From contig JBBRLR010000012.1 in NCBI GenBank assembly GCA_038231255.1, forward strand, positions 1-64,000: a stretch of 64,000 nt of DNA, written 5' to 3'. Made by a program: the position numbers and the translations under genes. The stretch is from JALYUS01 sp038231255 (GTDB lineage Bacteria > Chloroflexota > Chloroflexia > Thermomicrobiales > JALYUS01). Shown here one piece after another: positions 1 through 7,800 of this stretch (its first letter is position 1; each line of letters starts with the position of its first letter). The notes under the pieces were generated by a model. It was given only the letters and a program-made list of their open reading frames with translations, made no database searches and had not been told where the DNA came from.

Positions 1-107
1 ACTACATTGAAGGGTTCTACAACACCCATCGGCGGCACTCGGCGCTCGACTACCTGTCACCCGCAGCATACGAAAGGAGATGGACAATCCTCGACCGTGT
101 CGCGTAG
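1..107 (+). CDS. IS3-family transposase (OrfB integrase core), C-terminal fragment
   Basis: Reading from base 3, the frame gives YIEGFYNTHRRHSALDYLSP followed by AAYERRW and a stop at 105-107. The pattern FYN-x-x-RRHSALxYLSPxxYE is the conserved C-terminal tail of IS3-family OrfB transposases, just after the DDE catalytic glutamate. In the family this protein cuts and joins element ends by a copy-out-paste-in route. Only the tail is visible, so the integrity of the catalytic residues is unknown. The start lies before the window. Confidence 0.85.
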   Translation, partial: YIEGFYNTHRRHSALDYLSPAAYERRWTILDRVA

Positions 108-140
108 TCTTTCACTGTCCACCAAACCGGGGTAACTCCA
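1..140 (+). mobile_element. Right end of an IS3-family insertion sequence
   Basis: The window opens inside an insertion sequence. The last 35 codons of a DDE transposase end at a TAG at 105-107. Nine bases later comes TGTCCACCAAACCGGGGTAA (116-135), continuing to CTCCA at 140, which has the form of an IS3-family terminal inverted repeat (TGTCC...GGGGTA..TCCA). The rest of the element and its left end lie outside the window, so the target duplication cannot be checked. Confidence 0.75.
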
Positions 141-179
141 GAGTACACATTTACGTCAGGGTCGCAGGCGTCTCTCGGA

Positions 180-527
180 ATGCCCGAATGGGCGAAGTAC
201 CGCACCGAAGTCGCCAATATCGACAGCGTACTCGCCAGCAAAATGCGCCAACTGGAAATGCGAATAGACCGCCATAACCAAGTCAATGCTATGAACGAGA
301 GAATGGTGTTAGAGCCGCAACGAGCGAAGATATTGGCTGCTACTGTCACCGCAACGAACCTCAAAGAAATATCAGAGAGACACACGGCGATGGTGCAAGA
401 GATGATTCAGGACGCAAAAGAGGCATATCAGCCGACGATGCCGCTGTTGAATGAGACCATCGAGCAGTTGAACAGTACATACGCCGACCTAATCAAGTAT
501 CAGCAGGAACAGTCGTCCGTGAAGTAA
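180..527 (+). CDS. Hypothetical protein, possibly 5'-truncated by the IS element
   Basis: A 115-residue, mostly helical, charged protein (many Gln, Glu, Arg) of no family I recognise. It has no signal peptide or membrane segment and is probably a coiled coil. The same frame stays open upstream through the IS3 terminal repeat without a stop. The ATG at 180 has only a weak GGA before it. Base composition is clearly lower in G+C than in the genes downstream. The simplest reading is the 3' part of an older gene interrupted by the IS element; a genuine small gene is the alternative. Nothing in the sequence indicates its function. Confidence 0.4.
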   Translation: MPEWAKYRTEVANIDSVLASKMRQLEMRIDRHNQVNAMNERMVLEPQRAKILAATVTATNLKEISERHTAMVQEMIQDAKEAYQPTMPLLNETIEQLNSTYADLIKYQQEQSSVK

Positions 528-590
528 TCGGCCTACCCGCTGTGGCGCGGTTAGAGTAATACCAGTTTTCGTTGCTATATAAGGAGATTT

Positions 591-665
591 TGGAGCGGGA
601 GATGGGATTCGAACCCACGACAGCCTGCTTGGAAGGCAGGAACTCTACCGCTGAGTTACTCCCGC
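591..665 (-). tRNA. tRNA-Gly (anticodon TCC)
   Basis: The reverse complement folds as a cloverleaf. The acceptor stem is GCGGGAG/CTCCCGC, the anticodon stem-loop is CCTGC-CTTCCAA-GCAGG with anticodon TCC, and the T-loop is GGTTCGAATCC. The discriminator is U and the CCA end is encoded (591-593). It reads GGA/GGG glycine codons. Confidence 0.95.
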
Positions 666-674
666 ACGGCTCGT

Positions 675-703
675 ATTGTAGCACTGTCCGGTCACCTTCG
701 CAA
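675..703 (-). promoter_or_regulatory. Sigma-70-type promoter for tRNA-Gly
   Basis: On the minus strand, TTGCGA (703-698) and TACAAT (680-675) are separated by 17 bases. This places transcription start within a few bases of the tRNA 5' end at 665. Confidence 0.55.
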
Positions 704-710
704 ACCGCGT

Positions 711-740
711 TTGACGCGACGGACGGCGCGACCGCATACT
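711..740 (+). promoter_or_regulatory. Candidate promoter for the WecA-like gene
   Basis: TTGACG (711-716) and CATACT (735-740) are spaced by 18 bases, about 55 bases ahead of the proposed TTG start at 795. Confidence 0.4.
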
Positions 741-794
741 GCGATGCAGTGGGGTTGCGTTTTCTGACATTGTCACCGCAAGCGAGGATGGCGA

Positions 795-2018
795 TTGTCT
801 CGACCGGTCATTTCCGCGATCATTTTCATCGCGACGTTCGGCTGCACGGTTTTTTTCGTGTGGCAGGTACGGCGGATCGCCGTCCGACTCGGGCTGTTCG
901 GGCGGATGGGCGACCGGCATCTGCATACCCGCGCCATCCCGCGCCTCGGCGGTGTCGCTATCTTTCTCGGCTTCTGCATCGGGGTCGCGCTCTCGTTCGC
1001 GCTGCCCGTGACGCGGTTTCCGATCGAGGTCGCCCGGATCGTGCTGATGCTCGTCGCGGGCATGGTGATCTTTTTCGTGATGCTCGCGGACGATCTGGTG
1101 GAGTTGCCGGCCCTTCCGCGCCTCCTTTGGCAGTTCGGCGCAGCGGCGCTCGTCGTACTGCCCCGGTTGCGCGGGCCGAGTTCGGGCATCGTCATTGATT
1201 CGGTGCCGAACCCGTTCCACCTGCGTGTCACCGAGTCGCTGGCGCTGCCCCTCGCGGTCGCGATTCCCTTCACGCTCCTTTGGATCGTCGGGATGACGAA
1301 CGCGATCAACTGGATTGACGGCGTGGACGGTTTGTCCAGTGGCATCGTCTTCATCGCCAGCGCGGTACTCTTCGTGCATACCTATTTCCGGCCACCGGGC
1401 AACCCGCAGTTCACGATCTCGCTGCTGCCGCTCGCCCTTGGCGCGGCGGTGCTCGGCTTCCTGCCCTTCAACTGGCACCCGTCGCGGATCATCATGGGGG
1501 ACTGCGGCGCGATGTTCCTCGGCTTCGCGCTCGCCGTCGCCTCGATCATCGGCGGGGCGAAGATCGCGACAACGTTGCTCGTACTCGTCGTGCCGCTCCT
1601 CAATATCGCCTGGGTGATCCTCGACCGGCTGCGGCACGGCGCGAATCCGATGCGTGCGGACCGGCGGCACCTGCACGACCGACTGCTCGACGCCGGGTGG
1701 ACGCAGCGTCAGGTTGTGACGGCGGCGTACACGATCTGCGCCCTGTTCGGGGCGATTGCGCTGCTGTTCGATAAGCGGGTGAAGTTCTACGTGTTCAGTG
1801 CGATGGCGGCGGTGCTGGTGGTCGCGCTCGTCATCCTCGTATTGCGCGGGCCACCGGGCACGAAGGCCCGTTCTATTGGCGGGGATGACCGTGCCTCACG
1901 GCCACCTGAAGACGATGTGCCGCTGTTGACCGCCGCGCGGCAGACGGCGGTTCGGCGTTCATTGGGCGAGAAACTCGAAGTGCGGCTCATCGTCGGCGCC
2001 GATCCGCCGCCGCAGTGA
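795..2018 (+). CDS. MraY/WecA/TagO-family undecaprenyl-phosphate sugar-1-phosphate transferase
   Basis: A 407-residue polytopic membrane enzyme. The family transfers a sugar-1-phosphate (GlcNAc-1-P in WecA/TagO, MurNAc-pentapeptide-P in MraY) from a UDP-sugar to undecaprenyl phosphate on the cytoplasmic face, starting a lipid-linked glycan. Diagnostic motifs are the Asp pair at about 99-100 (LADDLVELP), NAINWIDGVDGLSSG from about 169, IMGDCGAMFLG near 235, and a basic-His loop RRHLHDRLL near 290. The loop and the DGVDGL form point to WecA/TagO rather than MraY. The start is TTG at 795, following GCGAGG. The last ~50 residues are hydrophilic and lie outside the conserved domain. It may supply lipid-linked precursors to the glycan locus at the other end of this window, which is an inference. 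Confidence 0.88.
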   Translation: MSRPVISAIIFIATFGCTVFFVWQVRRIAVRLGLFGRMGDRHLHTRAIPRLGGVAIFLGFCIGVALSFALPVTRFPIEVARIVLMLVAGMVIFFVMLADDLVELPALPRLLWQFGAAALVVLPRLRGPSSGIVIDSVPNPFHLRVTESLALPLAVAIPFTLLWIVGMTNAINWIDGVDGLSSGIVFIASAVLFVHTYFRPPGNPQFTISLLPLALGAAVLGFLPFNWHPSRIIMGDCGAMFLGFALAVASIIGGAKIATTLLVLVVPLLNIAWVILDRLRHGANPMRADRRHLHDRLLDAGWTQRQVVTAAYTICALFGAIALLFDKRVKFYVFSAMAAVLVVALVILVLRGPPGTKARSIGGDDRASRPPEDDVPLLTAARQTAVRRSLGEKLEVRLIVGADPPPQ

Positions 2019-2168
2019 GCGAACGGCCGCGCCGATCGGGCGGGCAAAGACGGAGCCGATCACCGACCCAACAATCAAGCCAAGCAGCATGCCGATTACG
2101 CCGCCGATCATGAACGGCGCGACGGCTGAGGAAGTGTCGGATTCGGCCTGCGCACGCTCGCGATCCAT
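1959..2168 (-). CDS. Small glycine-zipper-like single-TM membrane protein
   Basis: A 69-residue protein starting at the ATG at 2168, which is preceded on the minus strand by AAAAGGA. It has a polar N-terminus of about 18 residues, then one hydrophobic glycine-rich segment (IGGVIGMLLGLIVGSVIGSVF), then a basic tail. This layout resembles YtxH-like or glycine-zipper small membrane proteins. It sits 46 bases after rsfS in the same direction, so it may be co-transcribed. Its 3' end overlaps the convergent WecA-like gene by 60 bases. Function unknown. Confidence 0.55.
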   Translation of the reverse strand: MDRERAQAESDTSSAVAPFMIGGVIGMLLGLIVGSVIGSVFARPIGAAVRSLRRRIGADDEPHFEFLAQ

Positions 2169-2214
2169 CAATCGGGTCCTTTTCACGTACGAAGTGCGAA
2201 GCATGGTCACTGCG

Positions 2215-2586
2215 CTATTGGATGACGAGGACGCGCGGCGCATCGGCCCACAAGCGGTCGAGTTGATAAAACTCGCGCTCGTGCTTGCCGAAAGCATGGA
2301 CGATGACATCGCCGAAGTCCATCAGTACCCAGCCCGACTCAGGGGTACCCTCGACACGGTTCAAACGCATCCCAGTCAGCGCACCCGCCTCGGTCAGCGC
2401 ACGCACGATGGCGCGAAGCATCCGCTCGTTGTCGGCGGTGCAAATGACGAAGTAATCGGCGAGCGTGGTGAGGTCGGCGATGTCGAGAACGAGGAGGTCG
2501 CTGCCGTGGGCGTCGGATGCGATATGCGCCAGATCGCGCGCCCGGATTTGCGCTTCGGAACTGGCTTCAATGGGCTGTACCGACAT
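2215..2586 (-). CDS. rsfS: Ribosomal silencing factor RsfS
   Basis: A 123-residue protein of the RsfS/Iojap (DUF143) family. RsfS binds ribosomal protein uL14 on the 50S subunit and blocks subunit joining in starvation. Family features are KGSDLLVLDIADLTTLADYFVI-like sequence at 29-49, the 'S-x-x-Q/ER'-like position in ICTADNERMLRAIV, and the C-terminal GWVLMDFGDVIVHAF followed by REFYQLDRLWAD. The length is typical. The ATG at 2586 follows GAAGGAG. A small membrane protein gene follows it. Confidence 0.95.
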   Translation of the reverse strand: MSVQPIEASSEAQIRARDLAHIASDAHGSDLLVLDIADLTTLADYFVICTADNERMLRAIVRALTEAGALTGMRLNRVEGTPESGWVLMDFGDVIVHAFGKHEREFYQLDRLWADAPRVLVIQ

Positions 2587-2627
2587 TCACGCTCCTTCGC
2601 AATCGTGTCTACACGCTGACCGTATCC

Positions 2628-2656
2628 AAGATACCGCACCGCCGATAATGATGCAA
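2628..2656 (-). promoter_or_regulatory. Promoter for rsfS
   Basis: On the minus strand, TTGCAT (2656-2651) and TATCTT (2633-2628) are 17 bases apart, about 40 bases upstream of the rsfS ATG. Confidence 0.5.
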
Positions 2657-2709
2657 ACACAGTGCCACAGTCTGTTCGAGTGTTTTTCTGAATCGCCGTG
2701 AAAAGCCGC

Positions 2710-2738
2710 TTGTGCGTTCGCGGATGGTCTGCTATACT
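2710..2738 (+). promoter_or_regulatory. Promoter for tRNA-Ala and probably mutL
   Basis: TTGTGC (2710-2715) and TATACT (2733-2738), 17 bases apart, with TGC before the -10 (extended -10 type), end 17 bases before the tRNA 5' end. Confidence 0.55.
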
Positions 2739-2755
2739 CCGCCCCGGTGGAGCGT

Positions 2756-2831
<76 letters not shown>

Positions 2832-2856
2832 CATTCCTCCACTTAGGAAACCCGAC

Positions 2857-4656
2857 ATGGCAATCCGCATCCTGCCGCCCGAACTTGTCAGCAAGATCGC
2901 GGCGGGCGAGGTCGTCGAACGGCCCGCATCCGTTGTCAAGGAACTCCTCGAAAACGCTCTCGACGCTGGCGCACGCACCGTGCGCATCGAGGTGCGTCAA
3001 GGTGGTCGCGACCTCATCCGCGTCACGGACGACGGCGTCGGCATGACCGCCGACGATGTACGCCTCGCCGTTGAGCCGCACGCGACCAGCAAAGTCTCCA
3101 GCCTCGCCGATCTCCAGCACATCACGACGCTCGGTTTTCGTGGCGAGGCGCTCGCCAGCATCGCGGCGGTGTCGCGGTTCACGCTGCTTTCCCGGCCGCT
3201 CGGCAGCCACGAAGGGTTCGAGTTGCAGATTGACGGCGGTCGCCCCGTGACGGAGCGGGCGCGCGGCTGCCCGGAAGGGACGGCCGTCACCGTCCGCGAT
3301 CTGTTTCAGCATGTCCCCGCGCGGCTCAAATTCCTGCGCTCCGTGGCCACCGAGACTGCCTTTATCGCGCGCGTCGTTCAGGCCTACGCGCTGGGGCGAC
3401 CGGATGTGCGCTTCGAGTTGGTCGTGGATGGGCGTAACGCGCTGCGTACTGCGGGCGACGATGACCTGCGGGCGGCGATCGGGCAGGTCTTCGGGCACGC
3501 GGCCGGTGCGACGATGCTGCAACTGCCGGAGGCCGACGAAGCCGCCGAGACGCCACTCGGTCTGGCGGGCTATCTGTCGCATCCGTCGCACGATCGCGCG
3601 GATCGGACGCAAATCTTGTTCTACGTCAACCGTCGGTGGGTGCAGCATCGCGGCATGCTGTTCGCGCTCGAGGAGGCGTATCACAGTCTGCTGATGGTTG
3701 GGCGGCATCCGACAGCCGTTGTTTCGCTGACTGTGCCGCCGCATCTCGTTGATGTCAATGTCCACCCAACCAAGCAGGAAGTGCGGTTCGTCAATGACCG
3801 CGACGTGACCCGGATGATCGGCGCGGCTGCGCGCGGCGCGCTGCTCGGCAATGCGACGGCGGCGGCGGTACCGCTCGTCAGCCTGCCCTCGGTCTTTTCG
3901 GGTGGCGGGCGCGACTACGCCCGGAGCGCGCCGCCCGTCGGGACAATGGGCCTTCCGGGGTCAACCACGGCATCATCGTCGTGGGGCGAGGCGATGTCGG
4001 GGGCGAACCGGTTGCCGGACGCGCCCGATCGGGCGGTTGCCTCCGCGACGGGTGCGTCGTCGGTCGCGCTACCGAAAGCGTCCGGGTTACGCGTCGTCGG
4101 GCAGGTCGTCAACACCTACATCATCGCCGAGGATGCGTCGGGGATGTATCTAATTGACCAGCACGCCGCGCACGAGCGGGTGATGCTCGAACGGATGCGC
4201 GAACGCCTGCGCGAAGGAGCGTCCGACACGCAGTGGCTGCTCGCGCCGACCCCCTGTACCTTTCCCGCCGTGGTACTGCAGGTGTTGGAAACCCATACGG
4301 ACGATCTCGCGCGGCTCGGCTACGTGATCGAGCCGTTCGGGGATGGGACGTGGCTGCTCCGCGGCGTCCCGGCGGCATTGCATGGGCAGCATGAATCCGA
4401 TCCGGTCGCGGCGATCGAGGCGGCGCTGGCCGAACTCGGCGCGGGAAAAACGGGCGACGACGCATTCGAGCGACTGGCGGCGCTGCTTGCCTGCCACAAC
4501 GCGATTCGCGCCGGGCAGCCACTTTCCGATCCCGAGATGCGCGCCCTGATTCGTCAACTCGAAGGGGTCGAGATGCCCGGACACTGCGCGCACGGTCGCC
4601 CGACGATGCTTCACATTAGCCAGCGCGACCTGGAACGCGAATTTTCGCGCCGGTGA
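2857..4656 (+). CDS. mutL: DNA mismatch repair protein MutL
   Basis: A 599-residue MutL. It couples MutS mismatch recognition to strand incision and excision. The N-terminal GHKL ATPase shows ELVSKIAAGEVVERPASVVKE (11-31, containing the catalytic Glu and the Asn of ENALDAGA), DDGVGM and GFRGEAL (93-99). A low-complexity linker spans about 335-400. The C-terminal dimerisation/endonuclease domain has DQHAAHERVMLE at 434-445, matching DQHA(x)2E(x)4E, plus LACHNAIRAG and CAHGRP (577-582), the metal-binding motifs of nicking MutL proteins. So strand discrimination is predicted to be MutH-independent. The ATG at 2857 follows TAGGA. It lies just after tRNA-Ala and probably shares its transcript. mutS is not in the window. 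Confidence 0.97.
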   Translation: MAIRILPPELVSKIAAGEVVERPASVVKELLENALDAGARTVRIEVRQGGRDLIRVTDDGVGMTADDVRLAVEPHATSKVSSLADLQHITTLGFRGEALASIAAVSRFTLLSRPLGSHEGFELQIDGGRPVTERARGCPEGTAVTVRDLFQHVPARLKFLRSVATETAFIARVVQAYALGRPDVRFELVVDGRNALRTAGDDDLRAAIGQVFGHAAGATMLQLPEADEAAETPLGLAGYLSHPSHDRADRTQILFYVNRRWVQHRGMLFALEEAYHSLLMVGRHPTAVVSLTVPPHLVDVNVHPTKQEVRFVNDRDVTRMIGAAARGALLGNATAAAVPLVSLPSVFSGGGRDYARSAPPVGTMGLPGSTTASSSWGEAMSGANRLPDAPDRAVASATGASSVALPKASGLRVVGQVVNTYIIAEDASGMYLIDQHAAHERVMLERMRERLREGASDTQWLLAPTPCTFPAVVLQVLETHTDDLARLGYVIEPFGDGTWLLRGVPAALHGQHESDPVAAIEAALAELGAGKTGDDAFERLAALLACHNAIRAGQPLSDPEMRALIRQLEGVEMPGHCAHGRPTMLHISQRDLEREFSRR

Positions 4657-4667
4657 GGGAGGCGATT

Positions 4668-4758
4668 GAACCGCAAAGGCGCAAAGAACGCAAAGAAGAG
4701 AGGCAAGGAATGGAATCCAATCTTCTCATTTCTCTTTTCCTTTTCGCCTTAGCGGTTC
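4668..4758. repeat. Imperfect inverted repeat of the GCAAAG type in the mutL-DUF2298 gap
   Basis: The left part reads AACCGCAAAGGCGCAAAG then AACGCAAAGAAGAGAGGC. The right part (4739-4758) is CCTTTTCGCCTTAGCGGTTC, roughly its reverse complement. The design matches the element at 35614-35704 (GAACGCAGAGGACGCAGAGC): a purine-rich arm of about 8-base units, an A/T-richer centre and a pyrimidine-rich arm. It could form a long hairpin in RNA and fills most of this 151-base gap. Confidence 0.6.
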
Positions 4759-4795
4759 GTCCCCGGTTTCGTCGTCTGCACCGCATCCGATACGC

Positions 4796-4801
4796 TACAC
4801 T
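4796..4801 (+). promoter_or_regulatory. -10 box implying a leaderless mRNA for the DUF2298 fusion gene
   Basis: TACACT ends at 4801, six bases before the GTG at 4808 (and nine before ATG 4811). A start of transcription about 7 bases after the -10 would fall on the initiation codon. No convincing -35 is visible at 16-18 bases. Confidence 0.4.
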
Positions 4802-4807
4802 GAGAGG

Positions 4808-7800
4808 GTGATGAGAACGTCGGCCAATGTCCATCGTGCAGTGATCGCGCCGTCCACGGATGTGGGTCGCGTCGTTGCGCGGCGACCGGGGACGGGGCGG
4901 GCCGTTCGCCGACTCGCGCGGTCGCCGTGGTTGCTGCTGCCGATCGCGCTTATCGCGTTCGCCCTGCGTGTCCACGGCCTCAACTGGGACGACGGATACC
5001 ACCTGCACCCGGACGAGCGCAACATCACGATTGTCATCACCGAGCGCATCCTGCCGGACTGGCCACCCCGCTGGGACGCATTGCTCGACCCCAACCATAG
5101 CCCACTCAATCCGCGCTCGGACGATCCGGCGACGGGTCAGCCGCGCGACTTCGCCTACGGGAGCCTGCCGCTGTTCGTGACAAAGGGCGTCGCGGCGAGC
5201 ATGCAGGTCGTCACCAGCACGCCGTGGACGAACTACGATCACATCTACCTCGTCGGGCGCGTGCTGTCGGCGCTCCTCGACCTCGGCACGTTGCTGATCG
5301 TGTATGCGCTCGCGCGGCGGTATGGGCGCGTCTATGCCAATTTCGCGGCGGCGCTGTTCGCGGTCTGTGTTCTGCAAATCCAATTGGCGCACTTTTTCGC
5401 GACCGACACCTGGGTGACGTTTTTCGCGACAGCGGCCGTACTCGCCTTCGTGCGGGCGGCGGAGCGACAGCACGCGCGGGACTTCATCGTCGCGGGCGCG
5501 CTCGTCGGTGCGGCGGTCGCCTCGAAGGCGTCGGTCGCCTTTCTGGCCTTCCCCGCCATCGCGTCGCTCGCCATCGTCGCTTTTCGGACGTATGCCGCAC
5601 ACACCTGCGACGGTGAAGCGGCGGTCGCACCACCGCTGCGCACGTTGTATCTGGCCTTGACGACGTTCTGGGCGGCGTTGATCACCTTCGCGATCTCCGA
5701 GCCGTACGCGCTGGTCCGGCTGCGCACGTATCTCAATGCCGTCGGGACGCAGGCACGGCTGGTGCGCGGGGATCTCGACTATCCCTACACCCGGCAATAC
5801 GTCGGGACCGGCCTGCTCTACCACCTCCGCAATCTCGTGTTCTGGGGCATGGGGCCCGCCCTCGGCGTCCTGGTCCTCACCGGGCTGGGGTGGGCGACGG
5901 TGCGCGCATGGCGGCGGCGTGCCACGGTGGACCTCATTCTCCTCGCGTGGGTCGTGCCGTATTTGCTCTACACCCTTCCGCAATCGGTGAAGTTCATGCG
6001 CTACCTCCAGCCGGCCTTCCCCGCGCTGATCGTGCTTGGCGTCGCGCTGATTCGCGACCTGACGCACGCACGCTCCTATCGCGTCGCCATGCGCTGGAAG
6101 GCGATTATCGCGCTTCTCCGTGCGAGTGGACGTGTGGCGGCAGGTATCGTACTCGTCTGTACCGCGCTCTGGGCTGTCGCATTCTCGACGATCTATGACC
6201 GTGCGCACTCGCGCGTCGGGGCGAGCGAGTGGATCGCGGCGAACATCCCGGCCGGCGCGACGATTGCTACCGAGGTGTGGGACGATCCGCTGCCGCTGTC
6301 CGTGCCGGGCGTTCCCGGATACGAGTGTGTCCGGCTTGGCGCCGATCCGAATGCTTGCACGGGCCTCGATCTTTATCCCGACGAGGGGAGCGGCGAGGCA
6401 CGTTTGCAGTACATTGCGCGCGCACTCGCGCAGTCCGACGCCATCGTGGAGTCCAGCAACCGCTTGTACGGTTCGATCCCGAAACTGCCGTGGCGCTACC
6501 CGGTGACGATTCGGTACTACGATTTGTTGTTCGCGGGCAAGCTCGGCTTCACGAAGGTGTATGACGAAACGGTCTCGCCGCACCTCGGCCCGTGGCAGAT
6601 CCGCGATCAACGTGCCGACGAGAGTTTCACCGTCTACGATCATCCGCGCGTGACGATCTTCCGCAAGACCGAGACGCTGAGCGTCGCGCAGTTGCGCCCC
6701 TTGTTCGCGGATGTGCTGACGACGCAGGCGCTGCCGCAGCGCGACCCGCCCGCGAAGTCGCTCTTGCTTTCCGGCCCGGTCGAAGATCTCCCCGCCGTCT
6801 CCGACCGCGCCTGGGCGGGCCCGATCGGGCGGAACGGCGGCGTCGCCGTGCTGCTCTATCTCGCCCTGTTCGAGCTGTTCGGCCTGATCGGCTGGGCATG
6901 TGTGGCCCGGCTGTTTCGGCGGTTCCCGGACTGCGGGTGGGGATTGGGGAAGTTGGTCGGGTGGCTTGGCTGTGCGTACGTGGTCTGGCTCGGCGCGAGC
7001 GTGCAACTTTTCGCCTTCACATTGCCGTCGTGTGTGGCGTCGGTTGCGGCTGCCTGTCTGGTGGCCCTCGGTCTCTTCTGGAGGCAGCGGAGAATGTTTC
7101 GCGCATTCATCCGCGCATCGTGGCGGACGATGGTAGCGGCCGAGGTCACGACGCTGGCGGGTTTCGCGCTCTTTCTGGCCTTCCGGCTAAAGAATCCCGA
7201 TCTGTGGCAGACGTACTGGGGGGGCGAGAAGCCGTTCGAGATGGCGCACCTGAATGCCATCCTGCGCAGCGCCCACTTTCCACCGTACGATCCATGGTAC
7301 GCGGGTGGGTATATCAACTACTACTATTTCGGCAGTTACCTCCATGCCTTCGCGATGAAACTGACGGGGATCGCGCCGGAAGTCGCCTTTAACGTCGCCG
7401 TCCCGATCACGATGGCGCTCGTCTGGGGCGCGGCGTTCTCGACGGGCGCGGCGCTCTGGGTCGCGGTGCGGCGTAAGTTCCATCGCGATCGGGGTGCGAT
7501 TGTCGGGGGAGTGGCCGCGACGGTGGCGGTTGGGCTGTTCGGCAACCTCGATGCGTTCGGGCAGATGGCGGGCGCGTTGCGCGACGGTTTGGGTCTGCGC
7601 GGGGCGATGGATCGCTTCGACTTCTGGGAAAGCACGCGGATCATTCCCGGTACGATCAATGAGTTCCCGTTCTTCAGCGGCCTGTGGGCGGATTTGCATG
7701 CACATGTCGTCGCCTTGCCGTTCGCGATCCTCGCCATTGCCGTGAGTGTCGCGATTGCCACCGCATCTGAGTTGCAGAACAACTCGGTAGCGCAGGCTTT

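Noticed and set aside
666..794. A protein-coding frame starting at 572 through the tRNA-Gly gene
   Set aside because: Frame crosses the tRNA and reads Arg/Ala-rich shadow of the WecA-like gene.
4616..7006. A very long open frame on the minus strand opposite mutL's end and the first DUF2298 gene
   Set aside because: Arg/Gly/Pro-rich with no family motifs; it is the usual antisense shadow of high-GC codon use. The plus-strand genes carry recognisable domains.
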